This document shows positions 49,089 through 57,460 of a stretch of DNA of 64,000 bases, piece after piece. The DNA is taken from assembly GCF_026343125.1 (NCBI RefSeq), contig NZ_JAPEMB010000001.1:3477501-3541500 (forward strand), in the 5' to 3' direction. Under the pieces are notes generated by a model. That model had not been told where the DNA came from, did not search any database, and was given only the letters and a program-made list of their open reading frames with translations. The stretch's first letter is position 1; the number at the start of each line of letters is the position of its first letter. The stretch is from Streptomyces sp. NBC_00094. Its GTDB lineage: Bacteria > Actinomycetota > Actinomycetes > Streptomycetales > Streptomycetaceae. Position numbers and translations under genes: made by a program.

Positions 49089-49355
49089 TTAGAGCGCGTC
49101 CTCCTGCGACCGGTTCGCGGCCAGCTTGCCCTTGGCGCGGTCGACCTTCCCGACGATCTCGACGCTCATGTCGTCGCGCTGCTTGCGCAGGAGGACGAAG
49201 CTGAGCGGGGCGGAGACGACGATGGCGAGGACGAGGACCCAGAGGAGGTTCGAGTCGCCCAGGCCGCGCGGCAGCACGCCGACATAGACGAGGCCCCACA
49301 GGGCGAAGAAGCACCCGGCGAAGATACCGAGCCGCATCAGCGTGTAGCGGAGCAT
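49089..49355 (-). CDS. Small membrane protein (DUF4229-like)
   Basis: An 88-residue protein with two transmembrane helices (about 8-28 and 38-58) and a basic, then charged, cytoplasmic tail (LLRKQRDDMSVEIVGKVDRAKGKL). This is the pattern of DUF4229 proteins, which often lie near menaquinone genes in Streptomyces; the menaquinone cluster starts 1 kb away. The frame runs to 49421, but the ATG at 49355 (MLRYTLMRLG) is the normal start. Function unknown. Confidence 0.8.
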   Translation of the reverse strand: MLRYTLMRLGIFAGCFFALWGLVYVGVLPRGLGDSNLLWVLVLAIVVSAPLSFVLLRKQRDDMSVEIVGKVDRAKGKLAANRSQEDAL

Positions 49356-49451
49356 GTCGTCAGTCCACTCTTCCGTTCCGAAAAGTTCCCATACGGGACG
49401 AGCGCCCCACCAGTGAAGCACGGGGCGGGAGACCCTCCGGGACCGGGCCTC

Positions 49452-49480
49452 TTGAGCGCCGCACGAGTAATAGATAAAAT
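49452..49480 (+). promoter_or_regulatory. Strong leaderless promoter of the GNAT gene
   Basis: TTGAGC (49452-49457), 17-nt spacer, TAAAAT (49475-49480), then 6 nt to the ATG at 49487: a textbook housekeeping-type promoter for a leaderless mRNA. Confidence 0.75.
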
Positions 49481-49486
49481 CCCCTC

Positions 49487-50020
49487 ATGACCCTTACCTT
49501 CGAGGTGGACCCGGCAGTCGACCCGACCCTGCGCGACGGCGTGCTCTCCCTCTGGGCCGACGTCTCCAACGCGGGCGGCGCCGTCGGCTTCGTACCCCCC
49601 GTCACCCCCGACGAGATACGCCCCGCGCTGCTCAGGCACCTCGTCGCCATGACCGAGGGCCGTACGCGCCTGCTCGTCGGCCGCGACGAGGACGGCGAGG
49701 TCGCCGCCACCGCCTTCTTCACCTTCAACGCCCACCCGCTGATGACGCACTGGGTGTGGCTCTACACGGTGATGGTCCACCCCCGCCACCAGGGCAAGGG
49801 GTACGGCGCCGACCTCATGGCGGCCGTCGAGCACACCGCCCGTACCGCCGGGGGCTTCGAGGCGGTCGAGGCGATCCGCCTGACCTGCCGGGGAGGCACC
49901 GGCGTCGACGGCTTCTACGCCAAGTCCGGCTACAAGGAGGTCGGCCGCGTCCCCGACGCGATCCGGGTCGCCCCCGGCGACGACCGCGACGACATCATCA
50001 TGCTGCTGCCCCTGAACTGA
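49487..50020 (+). CDS. GNAT-family N-acetyltransferase
   Basis: A 177-residue single-domain acetyltransferase. Strand beta4 and motif A are WLYTVMVHPRHQGKGYGADLM (Q/RxxGxG/A); the C-terminal Tyr region is VDGFYAKSGYKEVGR. Leaderless start: the ATG lies 6 nt after a TAAAAT -10 and there is no ribosome-binding site. Substrate unknown. It converges on mqnE across a strong bidirectional terminator. Confidence 0.9.
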   Translation: MTLTFEVDPAVDPTLRDGVLSLWADVSNAGGAVGFVPPVTPDEIRPALLRHLVAMTEGRTRLLVGRDEDGEVAATAFFTFNAHPLMTHWVWLYTVMVHPRHQGKGYGADLMAAVEHTARTAGGFEAVEAIRLTCRGGTGVDGFYAKSGYKEVGRVPDAIRVAPGDDRDDIIMLLPLN

Positions 50021-50031
50021 CCGGGGACGCA

Positions 50032-50069
50032 GAGAAGGGCCGGCGGGGTGTCCCCCTCCGGCCCTTCTC
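50032..50069. terminator. Bidirectional terminator between GNAT gene and mqnE
   Basis: A 12-bp perfect stem, GAGAAGGGCCGG (50032-50043) with CCGGCCCTTCTC (50058-50069), loop of 14 nt. Confidence 0.8.
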
Positions 50070-50080
50070 CGTGCGTGTCG

Positions 50081-51244
50081 TCAGAACCGCATCGCCTGCG
50101 GCGACTCGCGCCGGTCCGCCTCCGGGCCCGGGTACTCGCGGATGATCTCGTACCGCGTGTTCCGCTCGACGGGCCGGAAGCCCGCGTCCCTGATCAGTTC
50201 GAGCAGGTCCTCGCGGCCCAGCTTGTTCGGCGTGCCGTAGTTGTCGGCGTCGTGCGTGATCTTGTACTCGACGACCGAGCCGTCCATGTCGTCCGCGCCG
50301 TGCTGGAGCGCCAGCTGCGCGGTCTGGACGCCGTGCATGACCCAGAAGACCTTGACGTGCGGCACGTTGTCGAAGAGCAGCCGGGAGACCGCGAAGGTCT
50401 TCAGGGCCTCGGCACCGGTCGCCATCGTCGTGCGCGCCTGGAGCTTGTTGCGGACCTTGCCGTCCTGCATGTCGACGAAGTCGTGCTGGTAGCGCAGCGG
50501 GATGAAGACCTGGAAGCCGCCGGTCTCGTCCTGGAGCTCGCGCAGCCGCAGCACGTGGTCGACGCGGTGGCGCGGCTCCTCGATGTGCCCGTACAGCATC
50601 GTCGAGGGCGTCTTGAGGCCCTTGGAGTGGGCGAGGCGGTGGATCCGCGACCAGTCTTCCCAGTGGGTGCGGTGGTCCACGATGTGCTGCCGGACCTCCC
50701 AGTCGAAGATCTCGGCGCCGCCGCCGGTCAGGGACTCCAGACCGGCCTCGATCAGCTCGTCGAGGATGTCGGAGGCCGACATCCCGGAGATCGTCTCGAA
50801 GTGGTGGATCTCCGTGGCGGTGAAGGCCTTGAGGGAGACGTTCGGCAGGGCCTTCTTGAGCTCGGAGAGCGAGCGCGGGTAGTACCGCCAGGGCAGGTTG
50901 GGGTGGAGCCCGTTGACGATGTGCAGCTCGGTGAGGTTCTCGTTCTCCATCGCCTTCGCGAGGCGCACGGCCTCCTCGATGCGCATGGTGTACGCGTCCT
51001 TCTCGCCCGGCTTGCGCTGGAAGGAGCAGTAGGCGCAGGAGGCGGTGCAGACGTTGGTCATGTTCAGATGCCGGTTGACATTGAAGTGGACCACGTCGCC
51101 GTTCTTGCGGGTCCGGACCTCGTGGGCCAGACCGCCGAGCCAGGCGAGGTCGTCGGACTCGTACAGCGCGATGCCGTCCTCGCGGCTCAGACGCTCACCG
51201 TCCCGGACCTTCTGCTCAAGTTCGCGCTTGAGTCCAGCGTCCAT
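50081..51244 (-). CDS. mqnE: MqnE, aminofutalosine synthase
   Basis: A 387-residue radical-SAM enzyme. The 4Fe-4S triad is CTASCAYC (CX3CX2C) near residue 67, followed by FQRKPGEKDAYTM. The barrel segments HIVNGLHPNLPWRYYP and GGGAEIFDWEVRQ are typical of MqnE. In the futalosine pathway it joins the enolpyruvyl benzoate ether to SAM-derived adenosyl to give aminofutalosine. The ATG at 51244 (MDAGLKRELEQKVRDG) is the family start; the frame continues upstream through the regulator region. It lies 58 bp downstream of the AsnC gene. Confidence 0.96.
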   Translation of the reverse strand: MDAGLKRELEQKVRDGERLSREDGIALYESDDLAWLGGLAHEVRTRKNGDVVHFNVNRHLNMTNVCTASCAYCSFQRKPGEKDAYTMRIEEAVRLAKAMENENLTELHIVNGLHPNLPWRYYPRSLSELKKALPNVSLKAFTATEIHHFETISGMSASDILDELIEAGLESLTGGGAEIFDWEVRQHIVDHRTHWEDWSRIHRLAHSKGLKTPSTMLYGHIEEPRHRVDHVLRLRELQDETGGFQVFIPLRYQHDFVDMQDGKVRNKLQARTTMATGAEALKTFAVSRLLFDNVPHVKVFWVMHGVQTAQLALQHGADDMDGSVVEYKITHDADNYGTPNKLGREDLLELIRDAGFRPVERNTRYEIIREYPGPEADRRESPQAMRF

Positions 51245-51302
51245 GTACGGCCGCCTCCCTTTGTCTCCGACGTCTCCGAAATCAGGCTCCACCACCGTAC
51301 TC

Positions 51303-51758
51303 TCAGCCCTCTTCGGGCAGGTCCCCGACCCGGTTCTCCCACTTGGTGGAGAGCACGATCGTCGTACGGGTGCGGGAGACGCCCTTCGTGCCGCTGAGGC
51401 GGCGGATGGTCTTCTCCAGGCCGTCGACGTCGTTGGCGCGGACCTTGAGCATGAAGGAGTCGTCGCCGGCGATGAACCAGCAGTCCTCGATCTCGGCGAG
51501 GTCCTTGAGACGGCGGGCCACGTCCTCGTGGTCGGCCGCGTCGGAGAGCGAGATGCCGATGAGGGCGGTGACGCCGAGGCCGAGCGAGGCGGCGTCGACG
51601 GTGGCGCGGTAGCCGGTGATGACCCCGGCCGTCTCCAGACGGTTGATGCGGTCGGTGACGGAGGGGCCGGAGAGCCCGACGAGCCGGCCGAGCTCGGCGT
51701 ACGAGGCACGCCCGTTCTCGCGCAGAGCCTGGATGAGCTGCCTGTCCACGGCGTCCAT
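51303..51758 (-). CDS. Lrp/AsnC-family regulator
   Basis: A 151-residue regulator: N-terminal helix-turn-helix (residues about 5-60, YAELGRLVGLSGPSVTDRINRL) and a C-terminal RAM ligand domain (ALIGISLSDAADHEDVARRL ... ENRVGDLPEEG). The start at 51758 is preceded by GGAAGG; an ATG at 51776 is an alternative. Position between mqnM and mqnE suggests regulation of menaquinone genes, but its ligand is unknown. Confidence 0.92.
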   Translation of the reverse strand: MDAVDRQLIQALRENGRASYAELGRLVGLSGPSVTDRINRLETAGVITGYRATVDAASLGLGVTALIGISLSDAADHEDVARRLKDLAEIEDCWFIAGDDSFMLKVRANDVDGLEKTIRRLSGTKGVSRTRTTIVLSTKWENRVGDLPEEG

Positions 51759-51796
51759 AGGTATGAGGCCTTCCATTGTCCAGCGATACCGCGAGT

Positions 51797-51813
51797 TTAG
51801 GTATAGAATCTAA
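51797..51813. promoter_or_regulatory. Probable AsnC autoregulatory site
   Basis: TTAGGTATAGAATCTAA is an AT-rich imperfect palindrome (TTAG...CTAA) in the divergent region between the AsnC gene and the 41-residue gene, the usual form of Lrp-type sites. TAAGGT at 51811-51816 could be the -10 for the small gene. Confidence 0.5.
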
Positions 51814-51883
51814 GGTACACAGGGAAGACGCCCTGTGAATCTTTTAGTCGATCAAAGACGATCTTTCAGGAGTGGTGTTCACC

Positions 51884-52009
51884 GTGTACACGATCGAGAT
51901 GGCCTACGCCCGTATGCGCGAGCTGCAGGACCTGGCCAACCGCTCGCGTGCCCACCAGTCGACCTCCGCCTCGAAGCGCGCCGCGAAGAAGCGCGCCAAG
52001 AAGCGCTAA
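51884..52009 (+). CDS. 41-residue basic protein
   Basis: A GTG at 51884, with AGGAG at 51868-51872, opens a 41-codon frame: an amphipathic helix (YTIEMAYARMRELQDLANRS) followed by a Lys/Arg-rich tail (KRAAKKRAKKR). It could bind nucleic acid or ribosomes; no family is recognised. An ATG at 51899 is an alternative start. It is divergent from the AsnC gene and overlaps the mqnM stop codon by 4 bp tail to tail. Confidence 0.65.
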   Translation: MYTIEMAYARMRELQDLANRSRAHQSTSASKRAAKKRAKKR

Positions 52010-52674
52010 TCAGCCTGGAGAGCCGCACCCAGCTCTCCCTCCCAACGGCGGTACAGCCGGTGCGGCACCCCTGCCGCGTCCAGCACCCGCCCGGCGACGA
52101 AGTCCACCAGATCCTGGATGTGCGTCGCCCCCGCGTAGAACGCCGGAGAGGCGGGCAGCACCACTGCGCCCGCCTCGTCCAGCGCCACCATGTGCTTGAG
52201 CGTCTGACCGTTCAGCGGGGTCTCCCGCACGGCGACCACCAGCGGCCGCCGCTCCTTCAGCGTCACGCTCGCGACCCGCTGCAGCAGGTCCTTCGAGAGC
52301 CCGAGTGCCACTCCCGCCACCGCGGCGGTCGAGGCCGGCACCACCAGCATCCCCTTCGCCGGGTACGAACCCGAGGACGGCCCCGCGGCCAGGTCCCCGG
52401 CCGCCCAGTACCGCACACCGCTCACGTCGACCGCGAACGTGTCGGGCTTCCCGTCCGCGCCCCGCGCCAGCCAGGCCGTCAGGTCCTCGCGCCAGTGCGC
52501 GTCCCGGAAGGAGATCCCGGTCTCGTCGAGCAGCGTGAGCCGCGAGGCCCGCGACACGACGAGGTCGACGCTCTCCCCCGCGGCGAGCAGCCCCCTCAGC
52601 ACGGCGGCGGCGTACGGCGTACCCGAAGCCCCGGAGACCCCCACGACCCAAGGGGTGCGCTTGCCGTCGTTCAT
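52006..52674 (-). CDS. mqnM: MqnM, UbiX-family flavin prenyltransferase
   Basis: A 222-residue UbiX-type protein: VVGVSGASGTPYAAAVL at the N-terminus (FMN loop), VVPASTAAVAGVALGLSKDLLQR, the VVAVRETPLN segment and the C-terminal SPAFYAGATHIQDLVDFVAGRVLD. It prenylates FMN to give the cofactor needed by the UbiD-type decarboxylase encoded at 53662. Frame open to 52695; the ATG at 52674 is preferred. It is separated from mqnP by short CGTC-rich repeats. Confidence 0.93.
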   Translation of the reverse strand: MNDGKRTPWVVGVSGASGTPYAAAVLRGLLAAGESVDLVVSRASRLTLLDETGISFRDAHWREDLTAWLARGADGKPDTFAVDVSGVRYWAAGDLAAGPSSGSYPAKGMLVVPASTAAVAGVALGLSKDLLQRVASVTLKERRPLVVAVRETPLNGQTLKHMVALDEAGAVVLPASPAFYAGATHIQDLVDFVAGRVLDAAGVPHRLYRRWEGELGAALQAD

Positions 52675-52685
52675 ACGATCGACCT

Positions 52686-52760
52686 TATCCGTCATCCGTC
52701 GTGCGTCATCCGTCGTGCTCGTCCGTCGTGCCTCGTGCGTCGTCCGTCCTGCGTCGTCCG
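52686..52760. repeat. CGTC-rich short tandem repeats
   Basis: Multiple imperfect copies of CGTCATCCGTCGTG and CGTCGTCCGTC fill the gap between mqnP and mqnM. Likely slippage-prone; no other feature. Confidence 0.7.
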
Positions 52761-52762
52761 GG

Positions 52763-53665
52763 CTACGGGGTGAGCCCGCGGACCAGCAGATCGAGCAGGG
52801 CGCACACGAACAGGCTGATCCCGATGAACCCGTTCGTCGTGAAGAACGCCCGGTTCAGCCGGGACAGGTCGTGCGGCTTCACGATCGAGTGCTCGTAACA
52901 GAAGGCGGCCACCACGATCACGAGGCCGGTCCAGAAGAAGAGACCCGCGTCCGTCACCACGGCGTACCAGACGAGGAGTCCGGTGGTGACGACCGCCGAG
53001 GCGCGCGCGCCCCACAGCGCGGCTGGCACACCGAAGCGGGCCGGCACGGACATGACGCCTTGGGCACGGTCCGCCTGGACGTCCTGGCAGGCGAAGATCA
53101 GGTCGAAGCCGCCGATCCAGATGCCGACCGCGAGGCCCAGGATCACCGCGTCCCAGGACCACTCGCCGGTCACCGCGAGCCAGGCGCCGATCGGCCCCAT
53201 GGCCTGGGCGAGCCCCAGGATCGCGTGCGGGAAGTTCGTGAACCGCTTGCCGTACGGGTAGACGACCATCGGGATGACGGCGAGCGGCGCGAGCGCCAGG
53301 CAGAGCGGGTTGAGCAGGGCCGCGGCGCCGAGGAAGACGACGACGGCGATCCCGGCCCCGGTCCACGCGGACCGCACGGACACCGCGCCGGTCACCAGCT
53401 CGCGCCCCGCCGTCCGCGGATTACGCGCGTCGATCTCGCGGTCGATGATCCGGTTGCAGGCCATGGCGAAGGTCCGCAGACCCACCATGCAGACGGTGAC
53501 GAGGAAGAGCGTCCACCAGTGGATGTTCCGGTCGAGCTGGAACATCGCGGTGAGGGCGGCGATGTACGCGAAGGGCAGCGCGAAGACCGAGTGCTCGATC
53601 ATCACGAGGCGCAGGAACGCCTTCGTACGGCCCGGCTGCGCGCCGGGGACGGCCGCGGTCGTCAC
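52763..53665 (-). CDS. mqnP: MqnP, UbiA-family prenyltransferase
   Basis: A 300-residue membrane prenyltransferase with about nine helices. The two Asp-rich motifs that bind prenyl diphosphate through Mg2+ are NRIIDREIDARN and DLIFACQDVQADRAQG. In the futalosine pathway it attaches the polyprenyl chain to 1,4-dihydroxy-6-naphthoate. The GTG start overlaps the mqnL stop (GTGA), so the two are translationally coupled. Confidence 0.93.
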   Translation of the reverse strand: MTTAAVPGAQPGRTKAFLRLVMIEHSVFALPFAYIAALTAMFQLDRNIHWWTLFLVTVCMVGLRTFAMACNRIIDREIDARNPRTAGRELVTGAVSVRSAWTGAGIAVVVFLGAAALLNPLCLALAPLAVIPMVVYPYGKRFTNFPHAILGLAQAMGPIGAWLAVTGEWSWDAVILGLAVGIWIGGFDLIFACQDVQADRAQGVMSVPARFGVPAALWGARASAVVTTGLLVWYAVVTDAGLFFWTGLVIVVAAFCYEHSIVKPHDLSRLNRAFFTTNGFIGISLFVCALLDLLVRGLTP

Positions 53666-55113
53666 AGCCCGTACTCCTTCCAGCGGCGGTCCACCAGGGC
53701 CGCCGTCGCCGGGTCCGACTCCACCATGTCCGGCCAGCCGCCGTCCCGGGTGTAGCCCTCCTCGGGCAGCTTCTTCGTGGCGTCGATACCGGCCTTGCCG
53801 CCCCAGAACTGCTGGTACGAGGCGTGGTCGAGGTGGTCCACCGGCCCCTCCACCACCGTCAGGTCACGGGCGTAGTCGGTGTTGCCGAGGGCCCGCCAGG
53901 ACACCTCGTGCAGGTCGTGGACGTCGCAGTCCTTGTCCACCACGATGATCAGCTTGGTCAGCGACATCATGTGCGCGCCCCAGATGGCGTGCATGACCTT
54001 CTGCGCGTGCTTCGGGTACTTCTTGTCGATCGAGACGATCGCGCAGTTGTGGAAGCCGCCCGACTCCGGCAGGTGGTAGTCGACGATGTCCGGCACGATG
54101 ATCTTGAGCAGGGGCAGGAAGAACCGCTCCGTGGCCCGGCCGAGCGGCCCGTCCTCGGTCGGCGGCCGGCCGACGACGATCGACTGGAGCAGCGGGCGCT
54201 TGCGCATCGTCACGCAGTCGATCGTCAGCGCGGGGAACGGTTCCTGCGGCGTGTAGAAGCCGGTGTGGTCGCCGAAGGGACCCTCCGGCAGCGTCTCGCC
54301 GGGCTCCAGCCAGCCCTCGATGACGACCTCGGCGTGCGCGGGGACCTGGAGCGGGACCGTCTTGCAGTCGACCATCTCGATCCGCTTGCCCTGGACGAAG
54401 CCGGCGAAGAGGTACTCGTCGATGTCGCCCGGCAGCGGGGCCGTCGAGGCGTAGGTCACGGCCGGCGGACAGCCGAAGGCGATGGCGACGGGCAGCCGCT
54501 CCCCCTTCGCCGCCGCCACCGCGTAGTGGTTGCGGCTGTCCTTGTGGATCTGCCAGTGCATGCCGATGGTGCGCTTGTCGTGGCGCTGGAGCCGGTAGAG
54601 CCCCAGGTTCCGCACGCCGGTCTCCGGGTGCTTGGTGTGGGTGAGCCCCAGGTTGAAGAAGGAGCCGCCGTCCTTGGGCCAGGTGAAGAGCGCGGGCAGC
54701 TGGTCGAGGTCGACGTCGTCGCCCGTGAGGACGACCTCCTGGACCGGGGCTTCCTTGACCTTCTTCGGCGGCACGTGAACCATCGAGCCGAGCTTGCCGA
54801 AGGCCTCGCGGACCCCGACGAAACCGTGCGGAAGCTCGGGCTTGAGCAGCCCGCCGATCTTCTCGCTGATCTCGCCGTACGACGTCAGGCCGAGGGCCTT
54901 GAGCAGTCGGCGGTCGGTCCCGAAGACGTTCATCGCGAGCGGCATCGAGGAGCCCTTGACGTTCTCGAAGAGAAGCGCCGGGCCTCCTGCCTTGTTCACC
55001 CGGTCGACGATCTCCCCGACCTCCAGGTACGGGTCGACTTCGGCCTTGATGCGCTTGAGGTCGCCTTCGCGCTCAAGGGCCCTGAGCAGCGAGCGGAGAT
55101 CGTCGTAAGCCAT
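53662..55113 (-). CDS. mqnL: MqnL, UbiD-family decarboxylase
   Basis: A 483-residue UbiD-type decarboxylase that depends on prenylated FMN made by MqnM. Recognisable segments are MNVFGTDRRLLKALGL, NLGLYRLQRHDKRTIGMHWQIHKDSRNH, the PLGDIDEYLFAGF part, EGPFGDHTGFYTP (catalytic Glu region) and IIVVDKDCDVHDLHEVSW. It removes the carboxylate from the prenylated naphthoate. The ATG at 55113 has only a weak ribosome-binding site. First gene of an mqnL-mqnP-mqnM operon. Confidence 0.94.
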   Translation of the reverse strand: MAYDDLRSLLRALEREGDLKRIKAEVDPYLEVGEIVDRVNKAGGPALLFENVKGSSMPLAMNVFGTDRRLLKALGLTSYGEISEKIGGLLKPELPHGFVGVREAFGKLGSMVHVPPKKVKEAPVQEVVLTGDDVDLDQLPALFTWPKDGGSFFNLGLTHTKHPETGVRNLGLYRLQRHDKRTIGMHWQIHKDSRNHYAVAAAKGERLPVAIAFGCPPAVTYASTAPLPGDIDEYLFAGFVQGKRIEMVDCKTVPLQVPAHAEVVIEGWLEPGETLPEGPFGDHTGFYTPQEPFPALTIDCVTMRKRPLLQSIVVGRPPTEDGPLGRATERFFLPLLKIIVPDIVDYHLPESGGFHNCAIVSIDKKYPKHAQKVMHAIWGAHMMSLTKLIIVVDKDCDVHDLHEVSWRALGNTDYARDLTVVEGPVDHLDHASYQQFWGGKAGIDATKKLPEEGYTRDGGWPDMVESDPATAALVDRRWKEYGL

Positions 55114-55203
55114 AAGGGCCAGTATCGGTCACCGGCTACCCTTGACCTGTCACCGGGGCCGCCGAAACGCGCCCCCGCCACCGCTTCCAGGGGGCTGTCC
55201 CAC

Positions 55204-55575
55204 ATGCTCAGGGCGCTGTTGTACATCCTGCCGCTGGCGCTGACGATCTACGCCTTCATCGACTGCCTGAACACCCCGGAGGAAGAGACCAAGCACCTGC
55301 CGAAGGTGGTCTGGGTCATCATCATCCTGCTGTTCTGGATCGTCGGGCCGATCGTCTGGTTCTTCGCGGGCAAGGTGCGGCGCCCGGCCTCGGCCCGGCG
55401 CGGCGCGGGCGGCTGGGTGGCCCCCGACGACAACCCCGAGTTCCTGAAGTCCCTGAAGGACGAGTCCGCCCAGGCCAAGGACGACGAGTCCACCCTCAAG
55501 GACTGGGAGGCGGACCTGCGCCGCCGCGAGGAAGAGCTGAAGAGGCGCGAGCGCGGCGAGGACACGGAGGGCTGA
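55204..55575 (+). CDS. PLDc_N-domain small membrane protein
   Basis: A 123-residue protein with two transmembrane helices (about 2-20 and 33-55, WVIIILLFWIVGPIVWFFAGKVRR), the PLDc_N pattern. A basic linker and a C-terminal highly charged helix (DWEADLRRREEELKRRERGE) follow, likely a coiled coil. Divergent from mqnL. Its TGA overlaps the LysR ATG (TGATG). Confidence 0.82.
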   Translation: MLRALLYILPLALTIYAFIDCLNTPEEETKHLPKVVWVIIILLFWIVGPIVWFFAGKVRRPASARRGAGGWVAPDDNPEFLKSLKDESAQAKDDESTLKDWEADLRRREEELKRRERGEDTEG

Positions 55576-56459
55576 TGGAGCTGCGGCTCCTGGCCACCTT
55601 CGAGAAGGTCGCCGACGTCCTCTCCTTCACCCGCGCCGCCGCCGACCTCGGATACGCCCAGTCGAGCGTCACCGGCCAGATCCGGTCCCTGGAGTCCTCG
55701 CTCGGCGTGGAGCTGTTCGAGCGGCTCGGCAGCCGTATCCGGCTCACCGAGGCCGGGGAGCGGCTCCTCCCGTACGCCCGCCGGATGACGGAGCTGGCCG
55801 AGGAGGCCCGGGCGGCCGTCGTGAGCGCGGCCGAACCGTCCGGGACGATCGCCGTCGGCACGATGGAGTCCCTCACCTCCTACCGGCTGCCGCCGCTCCT
55901 GGAGTACTTCCACCACCGCTACCCGAAGGTACGGCTGACGCTGCGGCCGACGCTGGGCGACGCGACCCGGCAGGCGCTGCGGCAGGGCACGTACGACGTG
56001 GGCTTCCTGATGGAGGCCGGCACGGAGCACGAGGGCCTGGAGTCGGAGGTCCTCGCGCCCGAACCGCTCGTCCTGGTCGCCGGCCCCGGCCATCCCTTGG
56101 CGGGCCGTACGGGGCTGACGAGCGCGGATCTGGCGGCGGCCCGCCTGGTGGGCACCGAACCGGGCTGCCCGTACCGCGACCTCTTCGAGGAGGAGCTGCG
56201 GGAGTGGGCGCCGCCGTTCATGGAGTTCGGCACGATCGAGGCGACGAAGCGGGGCGTGACCTCGGGGCTGGGCGTGGCGCTGCTCCCCCGCGTGACGGTC
56301 GCGGAGGAGCTGGCGTCCGGGACCCTCGTCGCCCTCGACTGGAAGGTGCCCTTCACCCTCTTCACGCAACTCGCGTGGCGACGGGGGAAGAAGCTCCCGT
56401 CCCCTGTGCGGCTGTTCGTGGAGCAGGCGCGGCGGCTGGTGTCCGAGCAGCAAGGGTGA
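55575..56459 (+). CDS. LysR-family transcriptional regulator
   Basis: A 294-residue LysR-type regulator: N-terminal winged helix (residues about 1-60, SFTRAAADLGYAQSSVTGQIRSLE) and an effector-binding domain starting IAVGTMESLTSYRLPPLLEYF. The start overlaps the upstream stop by one base. Its 3' end overlaps the convergent EamA transporter gene by 98 nt, an unusual amount. It may regulate that transporter, though LysR targets are more often divergent. Confidence 0.92.
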   Translation: MELRLLATFEKVADVLSFTRAAADLGYAQSSVTGQIRSLESSLGVELFERLGSRIRLTEAGERLLPYARRMTELAEEARAAVVSAAEPSGTIAVGTMESLTSYRLPPLLEYFHHRYPKVRLTLRPTLGDATRQALRQGTYDVGFLMEAGTEHEGLESEVLAPEPLVLVAGPGHPLAGRTGLTSADLAAARLVGTEPGCPYRDLFEEELREWAPPFMEFGTIEATKRGVTSGLGVALLPRVTVAEELASGTLVALDWKVPFTLFTQLAWRRGKKLPSPVRLFVEQARRLVSEQQG

Positions 56460-57291
56460 CCTTGAGGCTGGCCAGGACGATGAGCGGGACGCCCAGCGCC
56501 TGCACGAGCCCGATGTGGTGCCCGTACACGGCCCAGTCGACGCCCATGGCGACGGCGGGGTAGGTGAAGGCGAGGACGGCGATCTTGGCGGTCGGCAGCT
56601 TGGCGTAGGCCGCGTACATCAGCACGTACATGAGGCCGGTGTGGATGAGCCCGAGCCCGACGAGCCACAGCCACCCGCTCCCGAGCCCGGCGGCGGCGCC
56701 GAAGTCGGCGAAGGGCAGGAGCAGCGGAAGTCCGACGAGGACCTGGACGAGCGCGACGAGGTGCGGCCGGACCCCGGTGATCCGCTTGGTCACGAAGGTC
56801 GCGAGGGCGTAGAGCACGGCGGCGGCGAGCGCGAACCCGAGCCCCTTGAGGGAGGCGGTGTCCCCGGGCCTCACCCCGGAGACGAGCACCAGCCCGGCGA
56901 AGGCGAGCGCGAGCCACCCGAGCTTGCCGGCGGAGATCCGTTCCCGCATGAACACCGCCCCGAGCAGCACGAGGAAGAACGGCTGCGTGTGGTAGACGAC
57001 GGTGGCGAGGGAGATCGAGGTGGCCTCGTAGGCCTCGAACAAGAAAACCCAGTTGAAGACGATGAAGACACCGCCGAGCGCGGCCAGCCCCAGCTTCTTC
57101 GCGGTGAACCCGTGGCCGGTGAAGAACCCCCGGGCGAGGCTGTACGCCCCGAGCGCGACGGCGCCGAAGAGGCACCGGAAGAACACCACCTCGAAGGGCG
57201 ATGCCCCGGACTCGACGACGAAGACGCCGAGCGTGCCGGAGAGCACCATGGCGAGGGTGAGTTCGACGGTTCCCCTGGTCTCGTTTCTCAT
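56362..57291 (-). CDS. EamA-family (DMT) transporter
   Basis: A 309-residue transporter of two EamA repeats and about ten helices (first repeat MVLSGTLGVFVVESGASPFEVVFFRCL, second LKGLGFALAAAVLYALATF). These proteins usually export amino acids or metabolites. The last 30 residues (Ala/Pro/Thr-rich) are beyond the family core and are encoded in the part overlapping the LysR gene. GTG/ATG choice: ATG at 57291. Confidence 0.9.
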   Translation of the reverse strand: MRNETRGTVELTLAMVLSGTLGVFVVESGASPFEVVFFRCLFGAVALGAYSLARGFFTGHGFTAKKLGLAALGGVFIVFNWVFLFEAYEATSISLATVVYHTQPFFLVLLGAVFMRERISAGKLGWLALAFAGLVLVSGVRPGDTASLKGLGFALAAAVLYALATFVTKRITGVRPHLVALVQVLVGLPLLLPFADFGAAAGLGSGWLWLVGLGLIHTGLMYVLMYAAYAKLPTAKIAVLAFTYPAVAMGVDWAVYGHHIGLVQALGVPLIVLASLKVTLAARTPAAAPAPRTAAQGTGASSPVATRVA

Positions 57292-57363
57292 GACTGCGAC
57301 GCTACGGAGGGGGCCGGGGCCCGGTCCACGAGCCAGTGGGGCGTCCTCCCGATGGGAGCGATC

Positions 57364-57396
57364 GGCTCTGCCGATGGGCGGCCCATCGGCAGAGCC
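57364..57396. promoter_or_regulatory. 33-bp near-perfect palindrome
   Basis: GGCTCTGCCGATGGGC (57364-57379), one base, GCCCATCGGCAGAGCC (57381-57396). It lies 73 nt upstream of the EamA start and 65 nt beyond the stop of the gene at 57461. It could be an operator for EamA or a terminator of the minus-strand operon. Confidence 0.7.
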
Positions 57397-57460
57397 GCCT
57401 CAGGCATCCATGGCGGCCCGGTCGGACGCCACTGAGCTGCGGTCATCGCCCAGCCCATGG

